Assembly: GCF_001665625.1 (NCBI RefSeq)
Contig: NZ_LZSY01000116.1
Span: forward strand, 62,001-126,000
Reading direction: 5' to 3'
Length of the DNA stretch: 64,000 bases
Source: Mycolicibacterium peregrinum
GTDB taxonomy: Bacteria > Actinomycetota > Actinomycetes > Mycobacteriales > Mycobacteriaceae
This document shows, one piece after another, positions 16,040 through 25,550 of the stretch. Under the pieces are notes generated by a model. It worked only from the letters and a program-made list of their open reading frames with translations, was not told the origin of the DNA and searched no databases. A program made the position numbers and the translations under genes. Numbering within the stretch: the stretch's first letter is position 1; the number at the start of each line of letters is the position of its first letter.

Positions 16040-16131
16040 GGCAGGTGACCTTACCCAGGGAACGCCCGGCCTGCCCGGATCTCGTCAATCCGCCGCGTTG
16101 ACGTTTCGGGTGGCTCCGTACCATTGAGGCC

Positions 16132-17688
16132 GTGACGACGATGGTGAACCGGGACGCGGCGCGCGACGAGCGCCCGCGCGAGGAGTCGACGACACAGCCC
16201 GGCTCCGAACGCACCTATCAGGTCCGCACCTACGGCTGTCAGATGAACGTGCACGACTCCGAGCGGCTGTCCGGCCTGCTGGAGGACGCCGGATACCGTA
16301 GGGCCCCCGACGGCGCCGACGCCGACATCGTCGTGTTCAACACCTGTGCGGTGCGCGAGAACGCCGACAACAAGCTCTACGGCAATCTCAGTCATCTGGC
16401 CCCGCGCAAGCAGGCCGATCCGAACATGCAGATCGCCGTCGGCGGATGCCTCGCCCAGAAGGACCGCGAGTCGGTGCTGCGCCGCGCCCCCTGGGTCGAT
16501 GTGGTCTTCGGCACCCACAACATCGGGTCCCTGCCCACACTGCTGGAGCGGGCCCGCCACAACCGCGCCGCCCAGGTCGAGATCGTCGAAGCGCTGCAGG
16601 AGTTTCCGTCCACCCTGCCCGCGACGCGCGAGTCGGCCTATGCGGCGTGGGTGTCGATCTCGGTGGGCTGCAACAACACCTGCACGTTCTGCATCGTGCC
16701 GTCGCTGCGCGGCAAAGAGGTCGACCGCCGTCCCGGGGACATCCTGGCCGAGGTGCAGACCCTGGCTTCCCAAGGCGTGCTCGAGGTCACCCTGCTGGGC
16801 CAGAACGTCAACGCCTACGGTGTGTCGTTTGCCGACCCCGATGTTCCGCGCGACCGCAGTGCGTTCGCCAAGCTGCTCCGCGCCTGCGGCGACGTGGAGG
16901 GGCTGGAGCGGGTGCGGTTCACCTCACCCCACCCCGCCGAGTTCACCGACGACGTGATCGAGGCGATGGCGCAGACCCCCAACGTCTGCCCGACACTGCA
17001 CATGCCGCTGCAGTCCGGTTCGGACCGGATCCTCAAGGCGATGCGCCGCTCGTACCGGGCCGACCGCTACCTGGGCATCATCGACAAGGTGCGTGCCGCG
17101 ATCCCGGACGCGGCCATCACCACCGACCTGATCGTCGGCTTCCCCGGCGAGACCGAGGAAGATTTCCAGGCCACCCTCGATGTCGTCGAGCGGTCGCGTT
17201 TCTCGACTGCGTTCACCTTCCAGTACTCCATCCGGCCCGGTACCCCCGCCGCCGACATGCCCGACCAGTTGCCGAAAGCCGTTGTCACCGAACGCTATCA
17301 GCGGCTGATCGAGCTGCAGGAGCGAATTTCTCTGGAGGAGAACCAGGCCCAGATCGGGCGGGCGGTGGAACTGCTGGTCGCCACGGGCGAGGGCCGAAAG
17401 GACGCCAGCACCGCCCGCATGTCGGGCCGGGCCCGCGACGGCAGACTGGTGCATTTCAGCCCTGGCGGCGACGTGGAGCGGATCCGACCCGGTGACATCG
17501 TCACCACCACCGTGACCGGTGCCGCGCCGCACCATCTGATCGCCGACGCCCCGTTGGTCACCCATCGCCGCACCCTCGCCGGCGACGCCCACGAGGCGGG
17601 GCGGCGCCCGCGGACCGGCGTCGGCCTCGGGCTGCCGCGGATCGGTGCGCCGGAAACCCCGCCGTCATCAGGAGGATGTGGCTGTTGA
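16132..17688 (+). CDS. miaB: tRNA-2-methylthio-N6-dimethylallyladenosine synthase MiaB
   Basis: A 518-residue methylthiotransferase that adds a methylthio group to the isopentenyl-A37 made by MiaA. Three N-terminal cysteines (YGCQMN, NTCAVRE, GGCLAQ) hold the auxiliary iron-sulfur cluster; the radical-SAM motif is C180, C184 and C187 (CNNTCTFC). A TRAM domain is at about 400-470. The C-terminal tail ends GGCGC, a Cys-rich extension. The start is GTG 16132. It overlaps the next gene by 4 nt. It matches Rv2733c. Confidence 0.95.
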   Translation: MTTMVNRDAARDERPREESTTQPGSERTYQVRTYGCQMNVHDSERLSGLLEDAGYRRAPDGADADIVVFNTCAVRENADNKLYGNLSHLAPRKQADPNMQIAVGGCLAQKDRESVLRRAPWVDVVFGTHNIGSLPTLLERARHNRAAQVEIVEALQEFPSTLPATRESAYAAWVSISVGCNNTCTFCIVPSLRGKEVDRRPGDILAEVQTLASQGVLEVTLLGQNVNAYGVSFADPDVPRDRSAFAKLLRACGDVEGLERVRFTSPHPAEFTDDVIEAMAQTPNVCPTLHMPLQSGSDRILKAMRRSYRADRYLGIIDKVRAAIPDAAITTDLIVGFPGETEEDFQATLDVVERSRFSTAFTFQYSIRPGTPAADMPDQLPKAVVTERYQRLIELQERISLEENQAQIGRAVELLVATGEGRKDASTARMSGRARDGRLVHFSPGGDVERIRPGDIVTTTVTGAAPHHLIADAPLVTHRRTLAGDAHEAGRRPRTGVGLGLPRIGAPETPPSSGGCGC

Positions 17689-18329
17689 GCAACGAAAGCG
17701 ACTTCGACCGGTTCAAGGACGACCTGGCGGCCGTCGAGCGCAAGGTCACCCGCGAATTCGACACGGGGCCGCGTGCGATGGTCGTGGCCATCCTGGTGTT
17801 CGTGGTGCTGCTGTCGTTCGTGCTGCCGCACACCGGCACCACCAAGGGGTTCGACGTCCTGGTCGGTGACGCCACGGCCGTAAGCGACGGCATCTCACTG
17901 CCGTCGCGGGTGTTCACCTGGTTGGCGCTGGTGTTCTCGGTCGGCTTCTCCACCCTGGCGCTGATCACCCGTCGCTGGGCGCTGGCCTGGACGGCCCTGG
18001 CCGGTTCTGCGGTGGCCAGCGCGCTCGGGATGCTTGCGGTGTGGTCGCGTCAGACCGCGGCGGGCCATCCCGGTCCCGGAATCGGGCTGATCATCGGGTG
18101 GCTGGCCGTGATCGTCCTGACCTTCCACTGGGCTCGCGTGGTGTGGTCGCGCACCGCGCTGCAGCTGGCGGCAGAAGAGGACCGGCGCCGCGAAGCCGCG
18201 AAGCATCAGCAGCACGGCGTGCTCGGCATCCCCATGCCCGGTGACAGCAAGACCGACGTGACCAAAACCGACGTCGCGAAGCCCGACACCTCCTCCGGTG
18301 ACAAGCCGGATCAGCCCGACCAGGCCTAG
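17685..18329 (+). CDS. Membrane protein, Rv2732c-like
   Basis: A 214-residue protein with four hydrophobic segments (AMVVAILVFVVLLSFVLP; FTWLALVFSVGFSTLALIT; a third ending ALGMLAVW; GLIIGWLAVIVLTFHW) and a basic, Asp/Thr-rich cytoplasmic tail. The TTG at 17685 is preferred because AGGAGG ends 9 nt before it; the ATG at 17676 abuts that motif and would have no spacing. Its TTG overlaps the miaB stop (TTGA). Homologue of Rv2732c; function unknown, although the tail suggests an interaction site. Confidence 0.8.
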   Translation: MSNESDFDRFKDDLAAVERKVTREFDTGPRAMVVAILVFVVLLSFVLPHTGTTKGFDVLVGDATAVSDGISLPSRVFTWLALVFSVGFSTLALITRRWALAWTALAGSAVASALGMLAVWSRQTAAGHPGPGIGLIIGWLAVIVLTFHWARVVWSRTALQLAAEEDRRREAAKHQQHGVLGIPMPGDSKTDVTKTDVAKPDTSSGDKPDQPDQA

Positions 18330-18377
18330 CTGGGCTCAGAAAAGCCTGGGAGCTGTAAACGCTCTCCGAGCGTGGTG

Positions 18378-19733
18378 TTACCTGCGCTCTCCGAGTGTGG
18401 CGGCCGCGGCGTCAGCCCACTGACGCCACTGTTCGGCGCTCGCCCTGGCCTCGGCTGCATCCTTGGCCCGTCCGGCGGCCTCCGCCTTCTCGGCCTGCTT
18501 CTCGAACTGTTCGGCACGGGCACGGAACTGGTCGGCACGGGCCTGCGCCTCGGGGTCCACACCACCGGCCGGGGCGTCTCGGACCTTCTTCTCGACGGCA
18601 CGCAGGCGGCGTTCCAGATCGGCGGCCCGCTCGCGGGGAACCTTGCCGATCGCGTCCCACTTGTCGCCGATCGTGCGCAGTGCGGCGCGGGCGGCATCCA
18701 GATCCGTCGTGTCGATCTTCTCGGCCTCGGCCAGCAGCGCTTCCTTGGCGGTGGCATTTGCCTTGAACTCGGCGTCACGTTCGGCGTGGGCGGCGTTACG
18801 GGCCCCGAAGAACGTGTCCTGAGCGGCCTTGAACCGGTGCCACAACGCGTCGTCGACGTCCTTGGCGGCGCGTCCGGCGGCCTTCCACTGGGTCAGCAGA
18901 TCGCGGAACGCGGCACCGGTGGCGCCCCAGTCGGTCGAGCCGGACAGCTGCTCGGCCTGCTCGCACAGCGCCTCCTTCTGCTGGCGGGCGCCTACCCGGC
19001 CGCGGTCCAGTTCGGCGAAGTGCGAGCCGCGACGACGGTTGAACGTCTCGCGGGCCGACGAGTAGCGCTTCCACAGGGCGTCGTCGAGCTTGCGGTCCAG
19101 TCCGGTGATGGTGCGCCACTCATCGAGGATCTCGCGCAGGCGGTCACCGGCGGACTTCCACTGGGTGGAGTTGGCTGCCAGATCCTCGGCCTCGGCGGCG
19201 AGTGCCTCCTTGCGGGCGGTCTGGGCGGCGCGGTGCTCGTCGCGCTGGGCCCGCTCGGTCTTGGCGGCTTCGTCGGCGTGTTCCAGGATGGCCGACAGGC
19301 GGGCGCTCAGCGCGTCGACATCGCCGAGAACTGCTGCGGTGGGCAGACTTTCCGCCAACGCCGCGGCCGCAGACTTGATCTTGCGCGCATCGCCGGTGCC
19401 TGACGACAGCCGGCGTTCGAGCAGGGCGACCTCGGTGTGCAGATCGTCGAAGCGCCGACCGAAGTGCGCGTACGCCGACTCGGTGTCGCCGGCCTGCCAC
19501 GAGCCGATCACCCGCTCGCCGGATCCGCTGATCAACCACACCGTGCCGTCGTCATCGACGCGGCCGAATTGGTGTGGGTCGCCGGCCGGCGCCACGGCAA
19601 CCACGGGTGCGACCCGGCTGGGGCGGGGAACGGGGCGGGGTGGTCCGGGCCTCGGAACGGGCGAGGGCGTGGGCTTCGGGGTGGGCCCGGAGGTCGACTC
19701 GGGGGTGGCTCCGCCTGGCTCACTGGTTGTCAT
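18378..19733 (-). CDS. DUF349-repeat protein (Rv2731-like)
   Basis: A 451-residue, highly charged, mostly alpha-helical protein. The N-terminal third is Pro-rich (PTPKPTPSPVPRPGPP), then a small beta-rich segment (DDDGTVWLISGSGERVIGSW) and then tandem DUF349 helical repeats, each carrying a W-K/R-x-A-G and DDALWxR/K pattern. Repeats of this sort are found in helical bundle proteins; the cell role is unknown, although the fold is similar in Bacillus and Streptomyces proteins. The ATG at 19733 (MTTSEPGG) is chosen; the long upstream frame is non-coding. Convergent with Rv2732c-like gene, 48 bp apart. Confidence 0.88.
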   Translation of the reverse strand: MTTSEPGGATPESTSGPTPKPTPSPVPRPGPPRPVPRPSRVAPVVAVAPAGDPHQFGRVDDDGTVWLISGSGERVIGSWQAGDTESAYAHFGRRFDDLHTEVALLERRLSSGTGDARKIKSAAAALAESLPTAAVLGDVDALSARLSAILEHADEAAKTERAQRDEHRAAQTARKEALAAEAEDLAANSTQWKSAGDRLREILDEWRTITGLDRKLDDALWKRYSSARETFNRRRGSHFAELDRGRVGARQQKEALCEQAEQLSGSTDWGATGAAFRDLLTQWKAAGRAAKDVDDALWHRFKAAQDTFFGARNAAHAERDAEFKANATAKEALLAEAEKIDTTDLDAARAALRTIGDKWDAIGKVPRERAADLERRLRAVEKKVRDAPAGGVDPEAQARADQFRARAEQFEKQAEKAEAAGRAKDAAEARASAEQWRQWADAAAATLGERR

Positions 19734-19960
19734 ATCCGCTCCTCGTACTCCGCACGGTTGCCCGCGCATCTGCCGCGCGACGCGGCGCCTGATGCTGTCG
19801 CTTTGTCCGCTATTGAAGCAGGTCGTGCTGTGCCGTGCCCACGGCTTTAGGTGCAATGCCCTGACAAACTCGCACGGACGTGTTCTCACCCGGGCCGATC
19901 TGGGCGTCCGACCGGGCCTCGGCGCGCACCCCAGAAGGGGCCGCGCACTAGTTTGGTGAG

Positions 19961-20647
19961 GTGCTGAGCGCCATCGCGATCGTCCCTGCCACACCGGTCC
20001 TGGTGCCCGAACTGGTGGGTGCGGCTGCGGGCGAGGTGGCCGACCTGCGGGAGGCCGTCGTCGCCGCAGCGCGTTCGCTACCGCCGCGCTGGCTGGCCGT
20101 CGGGGTCGGCCCCGGTGACGCGGTGTACGGGCCGGACTGTGCAGGGACCTTCGCCGGCTACGGCGCCGACGTCCCAGTGGCTCTCGGCCCCGGCGCGATG
20201 GGCGATCCGGTGGCGCTGCCGCTGTGTGCCCTGGTCGCGGGGTGGATCCGCGGACAGGTGGCACCCGGTGCCGACATCGAGGTGCACGTCTGTGCCGCAT
20301 CACAGCAGGTCGGCGAGGCGCTGGCCCGGGGGCGCGCGCTGCGCGCCCGCCTCGACGAATCTGCGGATCCCGTCGGTGTCCTCGTGGTCGCCGATGGCCT
20401 GAACACGCTCACCCCGGCGGCACCCGGTGGCCACGACCCGGACTCGGCGCCGGTGCAACAGCAAGTCGACGATGCGCTGGCCACCGGAGACCTCTCGGCG
20501 CTGGCCGAGCTGCCCGGAACCGTGCTCGGCAGGGTTGCCTACCAGGTACTGGCCGGTCTGACCGAACCCGAGCCGGGATCGGCCCGTGAGCGCTATCGCG
20601 GAGCCCCGTACGGCGTCGGCTACTTCGTCGGCGAATGGCTGCCGTGA
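19961..20647 (+). CDS. Class III extradiol dioxygenase-like (LigB-type) domain protein
   Basis: A 228-residue protein of the AmmeMemo/LigB fold (Rv2728c-like): AIVPATPVLVPEL, GVGPGDAVYG, and VLVVADGLNTLTPAAPGGHDPDS. The metal-binding His residues of true LigB enzymes are not all in their usual places, so activity is uncertain. Start is GTG 19961. It overlaps miaA by 13 nt in another frame, making a short operon with miaA, dapF and hflX. The 227-bp gap before it, divergent from the DUF349 gene, contains no motif I recognise. Confidence 0.7.
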   Translation: MLSAIAIVPATPVLVPELVGAAAGEVADLREAVVAAARSLPPRWLAVGVGPGDAVYGPDCAGTFAGYGADVPVALGPGAMGDPVALPLCALVAGWIRGQVAPGADIEVHVCAASQQVGEALARGRALRARLDESADPVGVLVVADGLNTLTPAAPGGHDPDSAPVQQQVDDALATGDLSALAELPGTVLGRVAYQVLAGLTEPEPGSARERYRGAPYGVGYFVGEWLP

Positions 20648-21552
20648 CCCGGCCCATCGCGGTCATCGGGCCGACCGGCACGGGGAAGTCGGCGCTGGCG
20701 CTCGCGCTGGCCGAGAATGTGGGCGGCGAGATCGTGAATGCCGACGCCATGCAGCTCTACCGCGGCATGGACATCGGCACTGCCAAGTTGCCGGTCGCCG
20801 AGCGGCGCGGCATCCCCCACCACCAGCTCGATGTCCTTGACGTCACCGAGACCGCGACGGTGGCCCGCTATCAGCAGGAGGCCGCGGCCGACGTGGAAGC
20901 CATCGCGGCCCGCGGCGCAGTGCCGGTGATCGTGGGCGGTTCGATGCTGTACATCCAGTCACTGCTCGACGAGTGGACGTTTCCGGCCACCGATCCGACG
21001 GTGCGGGCGCGGTGGGAGGCGCGGCTGGCCGAGGTCGGGGTCGCCGCCCTGCACGTCGAGCTGACCCGGGTGGACCCTGCCGCGGGTGCGTCGATCCTGC
21101 CGACCGATGGCCGGCGGATCGTGCGGGCCCTGGAGGTCGTGGAGCTCACCGGGCAGCCGTTCGCTGCCTCGGCGCCGAGCATCGGTACACCGCGCTGGGA
21201 CACTGCGATCATCGGATTGGACTGGGACACAGCCGTTCTCGATCAGCGCCTGGAACAACGCACCGACCTGATGTTCGACGAAGGCCTGGTGGACGAGGTG
21301 CGGACGCTGATCGGGCGCGGTCTGCGCGACGGGGTCACCGCGGCGCGAGCACTCGGCTATGCGCAGGTGTTGGCTGACCTGGATGCCGGGGGAGACGGCT
21401 CGGCCGCGCGGGAGCCGACGTTCATCGGCACCCGCCGCTATGTGCGCCGGCAGCGCTCGTGGTTCCGGCGTGATCATCGGGTCGTGTGGTTGGACGGGGC
21501 GGCCGACGGGCTGGTGCACGACGCGTTGCGGGCGTGGCGGCACGTATCCTGA
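20635..21552 (+). CDS. miaA: tRNA dimethylallyltransferase MiaA
   Basis: A 305-residue enzyme that transfers the dimethylallyl group to A37 of tRNAs reading UNN codons; MiaB then thiomethylates it. P-loop GPTGTGKSALALALA is at residues 11-25; the NADAMQLYRGMDIGTAK, VGGSMLYIQSLL and RVVRALEVVELTG-like blocks are standard. The start could be ATG 20635 or GTG 20644. It overlaps the upstream gene and ends 5 bp before dapF. Confidence 0.95.
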   Translation: MAAVTRPIAVIGPTGTGKSALALALAENVGGEIVNADAMQLYRGMDIGTAKLPVAERRGIPHHQLDVLDVTETATVARYQQEAAADVEAIAARGAVPVIVGGSMLYIQSLLDEWTFPATDPTVRARWEARLAEVGVAALHVELTRVDPAAGASILPTDGRRIVRALEVVELTGQPFAASAPSIGTPRWDTAIIGLDWDTAVLDQRLEQRTDLMFDEGLVDEVRTLIGRGLRDGVTAARALGYAQVLADLDAGGDGSAAREPTFIGTRRYVRRQRSWFRRDHRVVWLDGAADGLVHDALRAWRHVS

Positions 21553-21556
21553 ACAG

Positions 21557-22438
21557 GTGATCTCCGGCGCAGTTGGTTTTGTGAAAGGGCACGGCACCCA
21601 GAACGATTTCGTGGTGCTGCCCGACCTCGACGCCGCGCTGTCGCTGACGCCGAACGCCGTCGCCGCACTGTGCGACCGGCGCCGCGGCCTCGGCGCCGAC
21701 GGCGTGCTGCGGGTGACGACTGCGGGTGCCGCGCAGGGTGCCGGGGTGTTCGACCGACTTCCCGACGGGGTGGCGGCCTCGGACTGGTACATGGACTACC
21801 GCAACGCCGACGGGTCGATCGCGCAGATGTGCGGCAACGGCGTACGGGTGTTCGCGCACTACCTGCGCGCGTCCGGACTGGAATCTGCCGACGAGTTCGT
21901 GGTCGGGTCACTGGCCGGTCCCCGTCCGGTGGTGTTGCACAGCGTCGACGCGACGACCGCCGACGTCACGGTCGAGATGGGCAAGGCCAACCAGTTCGGC
22001 ACCGGCACCGCCGTCGTCGGCGGTCGCAAGGTCAGCGGGCTGGCCGTCGACATGGGCAATCCGCACCTGGCCTGTGTCGGGCTGACCGAGGACGAGTTGG
22101 CGGCACTCGATGTGGCCGCACCGGTGTCGTTCGACACGCAGCTGTTCCCCGACGGCGTCAACGTCGAGGTCCTGACCGCTCCGGTGAACGGCGCGGTCTC
22201 GATGCGGGTGCACGAACGCGGTGTCGGCGAGACCCGCTCCTGCGGTACCGGCACCGTCGCGGCCGCGCTGGCGGCCCTGGCCGGTCAGGGTGCCGATACC
22301 GGGACGTTGCGGGTCCGCATCCCCGGGGGCGAGGTCACCGTGACGATCACCGAGTCCACCAGCTTCCTGCGCGGCCCCTCCGTGCTGGTGGCCCGTGGTG
22401 AGCTCTCCGACGTGTGGTGGAACGCTGCCCACGCCTAA
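21557..22438 (+). CDS. dapF: Diaminopimelate epimerase DapF
   Basis: A 293-residue epimerase that interconverts LL- and meso-diaminopimelate, giving the meso-DAP used for peptidoglycan and lysine. The two catalytic cysteines, acting as an acid-base pair, are Cys92 (QMCGNGVR) and Cys229 (RSCGTGT). The GTG at 21557 is chosen, a few bases after the miaA stop. Gene order miaA-dapF-hflX is the mycobacterial order (Rv2727c-Rv2725c). Confidence 0.96.
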   Translation: MISGAVGFVKGHGTQNDFVVLPDLDAALSLTPNAVAALCDRRRGLGADGVLRVTTAGAAQGAGVFDRLPDGVAASDWYMDYRNADGSIAQMCGNGVRVFAHYLRASGLESADEFVVGSLAGPRPVVLHSVDATTADVTVEMGKANQFGTGTAVVGGRKVSGLAVDMGNPHLACVGLTEDELAALDVAAPVSFDTQLFPDGVNVEVLTAPVNGAVSMRVHERGVGETRSCGTGTVAAALAALAGQGADTGTLRVRIPGGEVTVTITESTSFLRGPSVLVARGELSDVWWNAAHA

Positions 22439-22483
22439 TAGGGATGCGCGCGGCCCGATGCACGTGACAACCTGTAAGTACAT

Positions 22484-23893
<1,410 letters not shown>

Positions 23894-23900
23894 GCGGGCG

Positions 23901-25442
23901 TCAGGCGGCAGATTTCTTCTTACTGCTGGTGCCCTTTGCGCTGGTGCCCTTTGCCTCGGGACGGTCCGTGGCCTTGTCCTTCGCGCCGTCGTGACCGAGG
24001 GCCTTGCGCACGCCGCTTCGGAGCGACTTGGCCATGTCACGCGCCGGATGTCCCTTGGTGGCGAGCGCTTTCGGCAATGAGGGACGCTGCTTCGGGGCCG
24101 TAGCGTCGTCGGCCGCGCTCGGTGCCGTCTCGGGGTCGGTGACCGTGCTCAGACGCCGGAGCGGTTGGTCATCCGAGATGGCGGCGACTTTCGTGGTGTC
24201 GGCAACGGTCTTGTCGACAATGGTCTTGTCGGCAGTGTCCGGGATCCGGACGGTCACGCCGGACTGCGTCGGATCGGTCCATCCGGGCAGTGGGTCGAGC
24301 CCGGGGTTGAGCGCGGCCCGGATGCCCTCCGGAACGTCGTTCACCAGGTCGGTGGCCAACTTGACCGGGTTGAACCTGGGCAGCAACTGGAACGGTGTCG
24401 GATTGCTGTAGTCGGTTCTGGTGTAACCGGTTTCGATCAGGGTCTGCGCCATCGGGGAGATCAGGTCGACGAGCGGGATCACCACGGCGGACGTGCCGGT
24501 CGCCGCACCCAGGTCGAGCAGCGGCTGCATGATGGGCAGCGTCTTCGCCGGCAGGGTGACGTAGTACGAATCGCTGCCGTCGACCTTCTGGCAGTGAGTC
24601 TCGGCACTGCAGTTCGCTTTCGCGTTCTCGATCGCGGCCTGCACCTGTTCGGGTGTGTAGCCGTATGGCGTTGCGGTGGCCGGATCGTCGCCTCGGGGGT
24701 CCAGGTAGGAGCCGTGCACGTACTCGAATCCGGCCAGCGCATTCGCCAGGGCGAGCGGATTGAGCACCCATGACGGAGCGTCGGCGACACCGTCGTACTG
24801 AAGCGCGATGTCGTAGGTCTCGATGCCGGTGTCCGTCGGAGTGGGTTGACCGAACGTCGCGTCGAGGATCGGGACGGTGCCGAGGATCGCCAGCCTCTCG
24901 AAGAGGCCGCCGTCAGGGCGGTTGGGGTTACCGATCAGGACGAAGCTCAGATTCTGCTTCTGTTCGTCGGTCAGGTCCGCCAGGTTCCCCTTGACGATGC
25001 CGGCCACCGTGGCGCCCTGCGAATAGCCGAAGACCGTCACGGGATGCGCCGCACTGGGGTTGTTGGCGCCGACGAGTTCACTGGTCAGCCGGGTGACCCC
25101 GCTGGCCACCGACACGTTCCATTTGGCACCCTCCAGTCCGCCCCAGCCTGGGAGTGGGATGGGCCAGAACTGGGCGATGTAGGGGATGGCCACCGGCGCC
25201 GCACAATCCTCGGCGCCGCAACTACCGCTGGGCTGGACGTAGTAGTCCACGGCGTTGGCCAGGTAATTGTTGGAGTCCTGCGGGTTCGGGGTTCCGGTAC
25301 CCGGGACGATCAGCGGTGTCACCGCGACCACCAGACCGATTGCTGCGGTGCCGACGGGCGTCAGGCCGATGACCACCGAGCCGGATACCGCTACGGCGCC
25401 GACCAGCAGTGACCTGGCAGCAGAACGGGGTGAGAATCGCAT
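23901..25442 (-). CDS. Secreted PE-PPE domain serine hydrolase (cutinase-like fold)
   Basis: A 513-residue exported protein. Residues 1-45 are a signal sequence or anchor (basic start, then a long hydrophobic run). The PE-PPE/alpha-beta hydrolase domain (about 45-330) has the nucleophile elbow GYSQG with Ser141, and a Cys75/Cys80 pair early. Downstream is a Lys/Asp/Thr-rich tail (about 400-513) that looks disordered. Such domains act as esterases or lipases. The ATG at 25442 is chosen since AGGAGA precedes it; the longer frame adds nothing. It and bisC separate hflX from fadE20, which adjoin in M. tuberculosis. Confidence 0.85.
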   Translation of the reverse strand: MRFSPRSAARSLLVGAVAVSGSVVIGLTPVGTAAIGLVVAVTPLIVPGTGTPNPQDSNNYLANAVDYYVQPSGSCGAEDCAAPVAIPYIAQFWPIPLPGWGGLEGAKWNVSVASGVTRLTSELVGANNPSAAHPVTVFGYSQGATVAGIVKGNLADLTDEQKQNLSFVLIGNPNRPDGGLFERLAILGTVPILDATFGQPTPTDTGIETYDIALQYDGVADAPSWVLNPLALANALAGFEYVHGSYLDPRGDDPATATPYGYTPEQVQAAIENAKANCSAETHCQKVDGSDSYYVTLPAKTLPIMQPLLDLGAATGTSAVVIPLVDLISPMAQTLIETGYTRTDYSNPTPFQLLPRFNPVKLATDLVNDVPEGIRAALNPGLDPLPGWTDPTQSGVTVRIPDTADKTIVDKTVADTTKVAAISDDQPLRRLSTVTDPETAPSAADDATAPKQRPSLPKALATKGHPARDMAKSLRSGVRKALGHDGAKDKATDRPEAKGTSAKGTSSKKKSAA

Positions 25443-25550
25443 CGGCCCGGATCTCCTTCTGCTGACGAAGCCGTCAGCGCTGAAGGGATCTTTGCACCGG
25501 CACGCAACTGTCACCGGGAAAACGGCCGAAGTGGTCGCGGCCCAACGGTT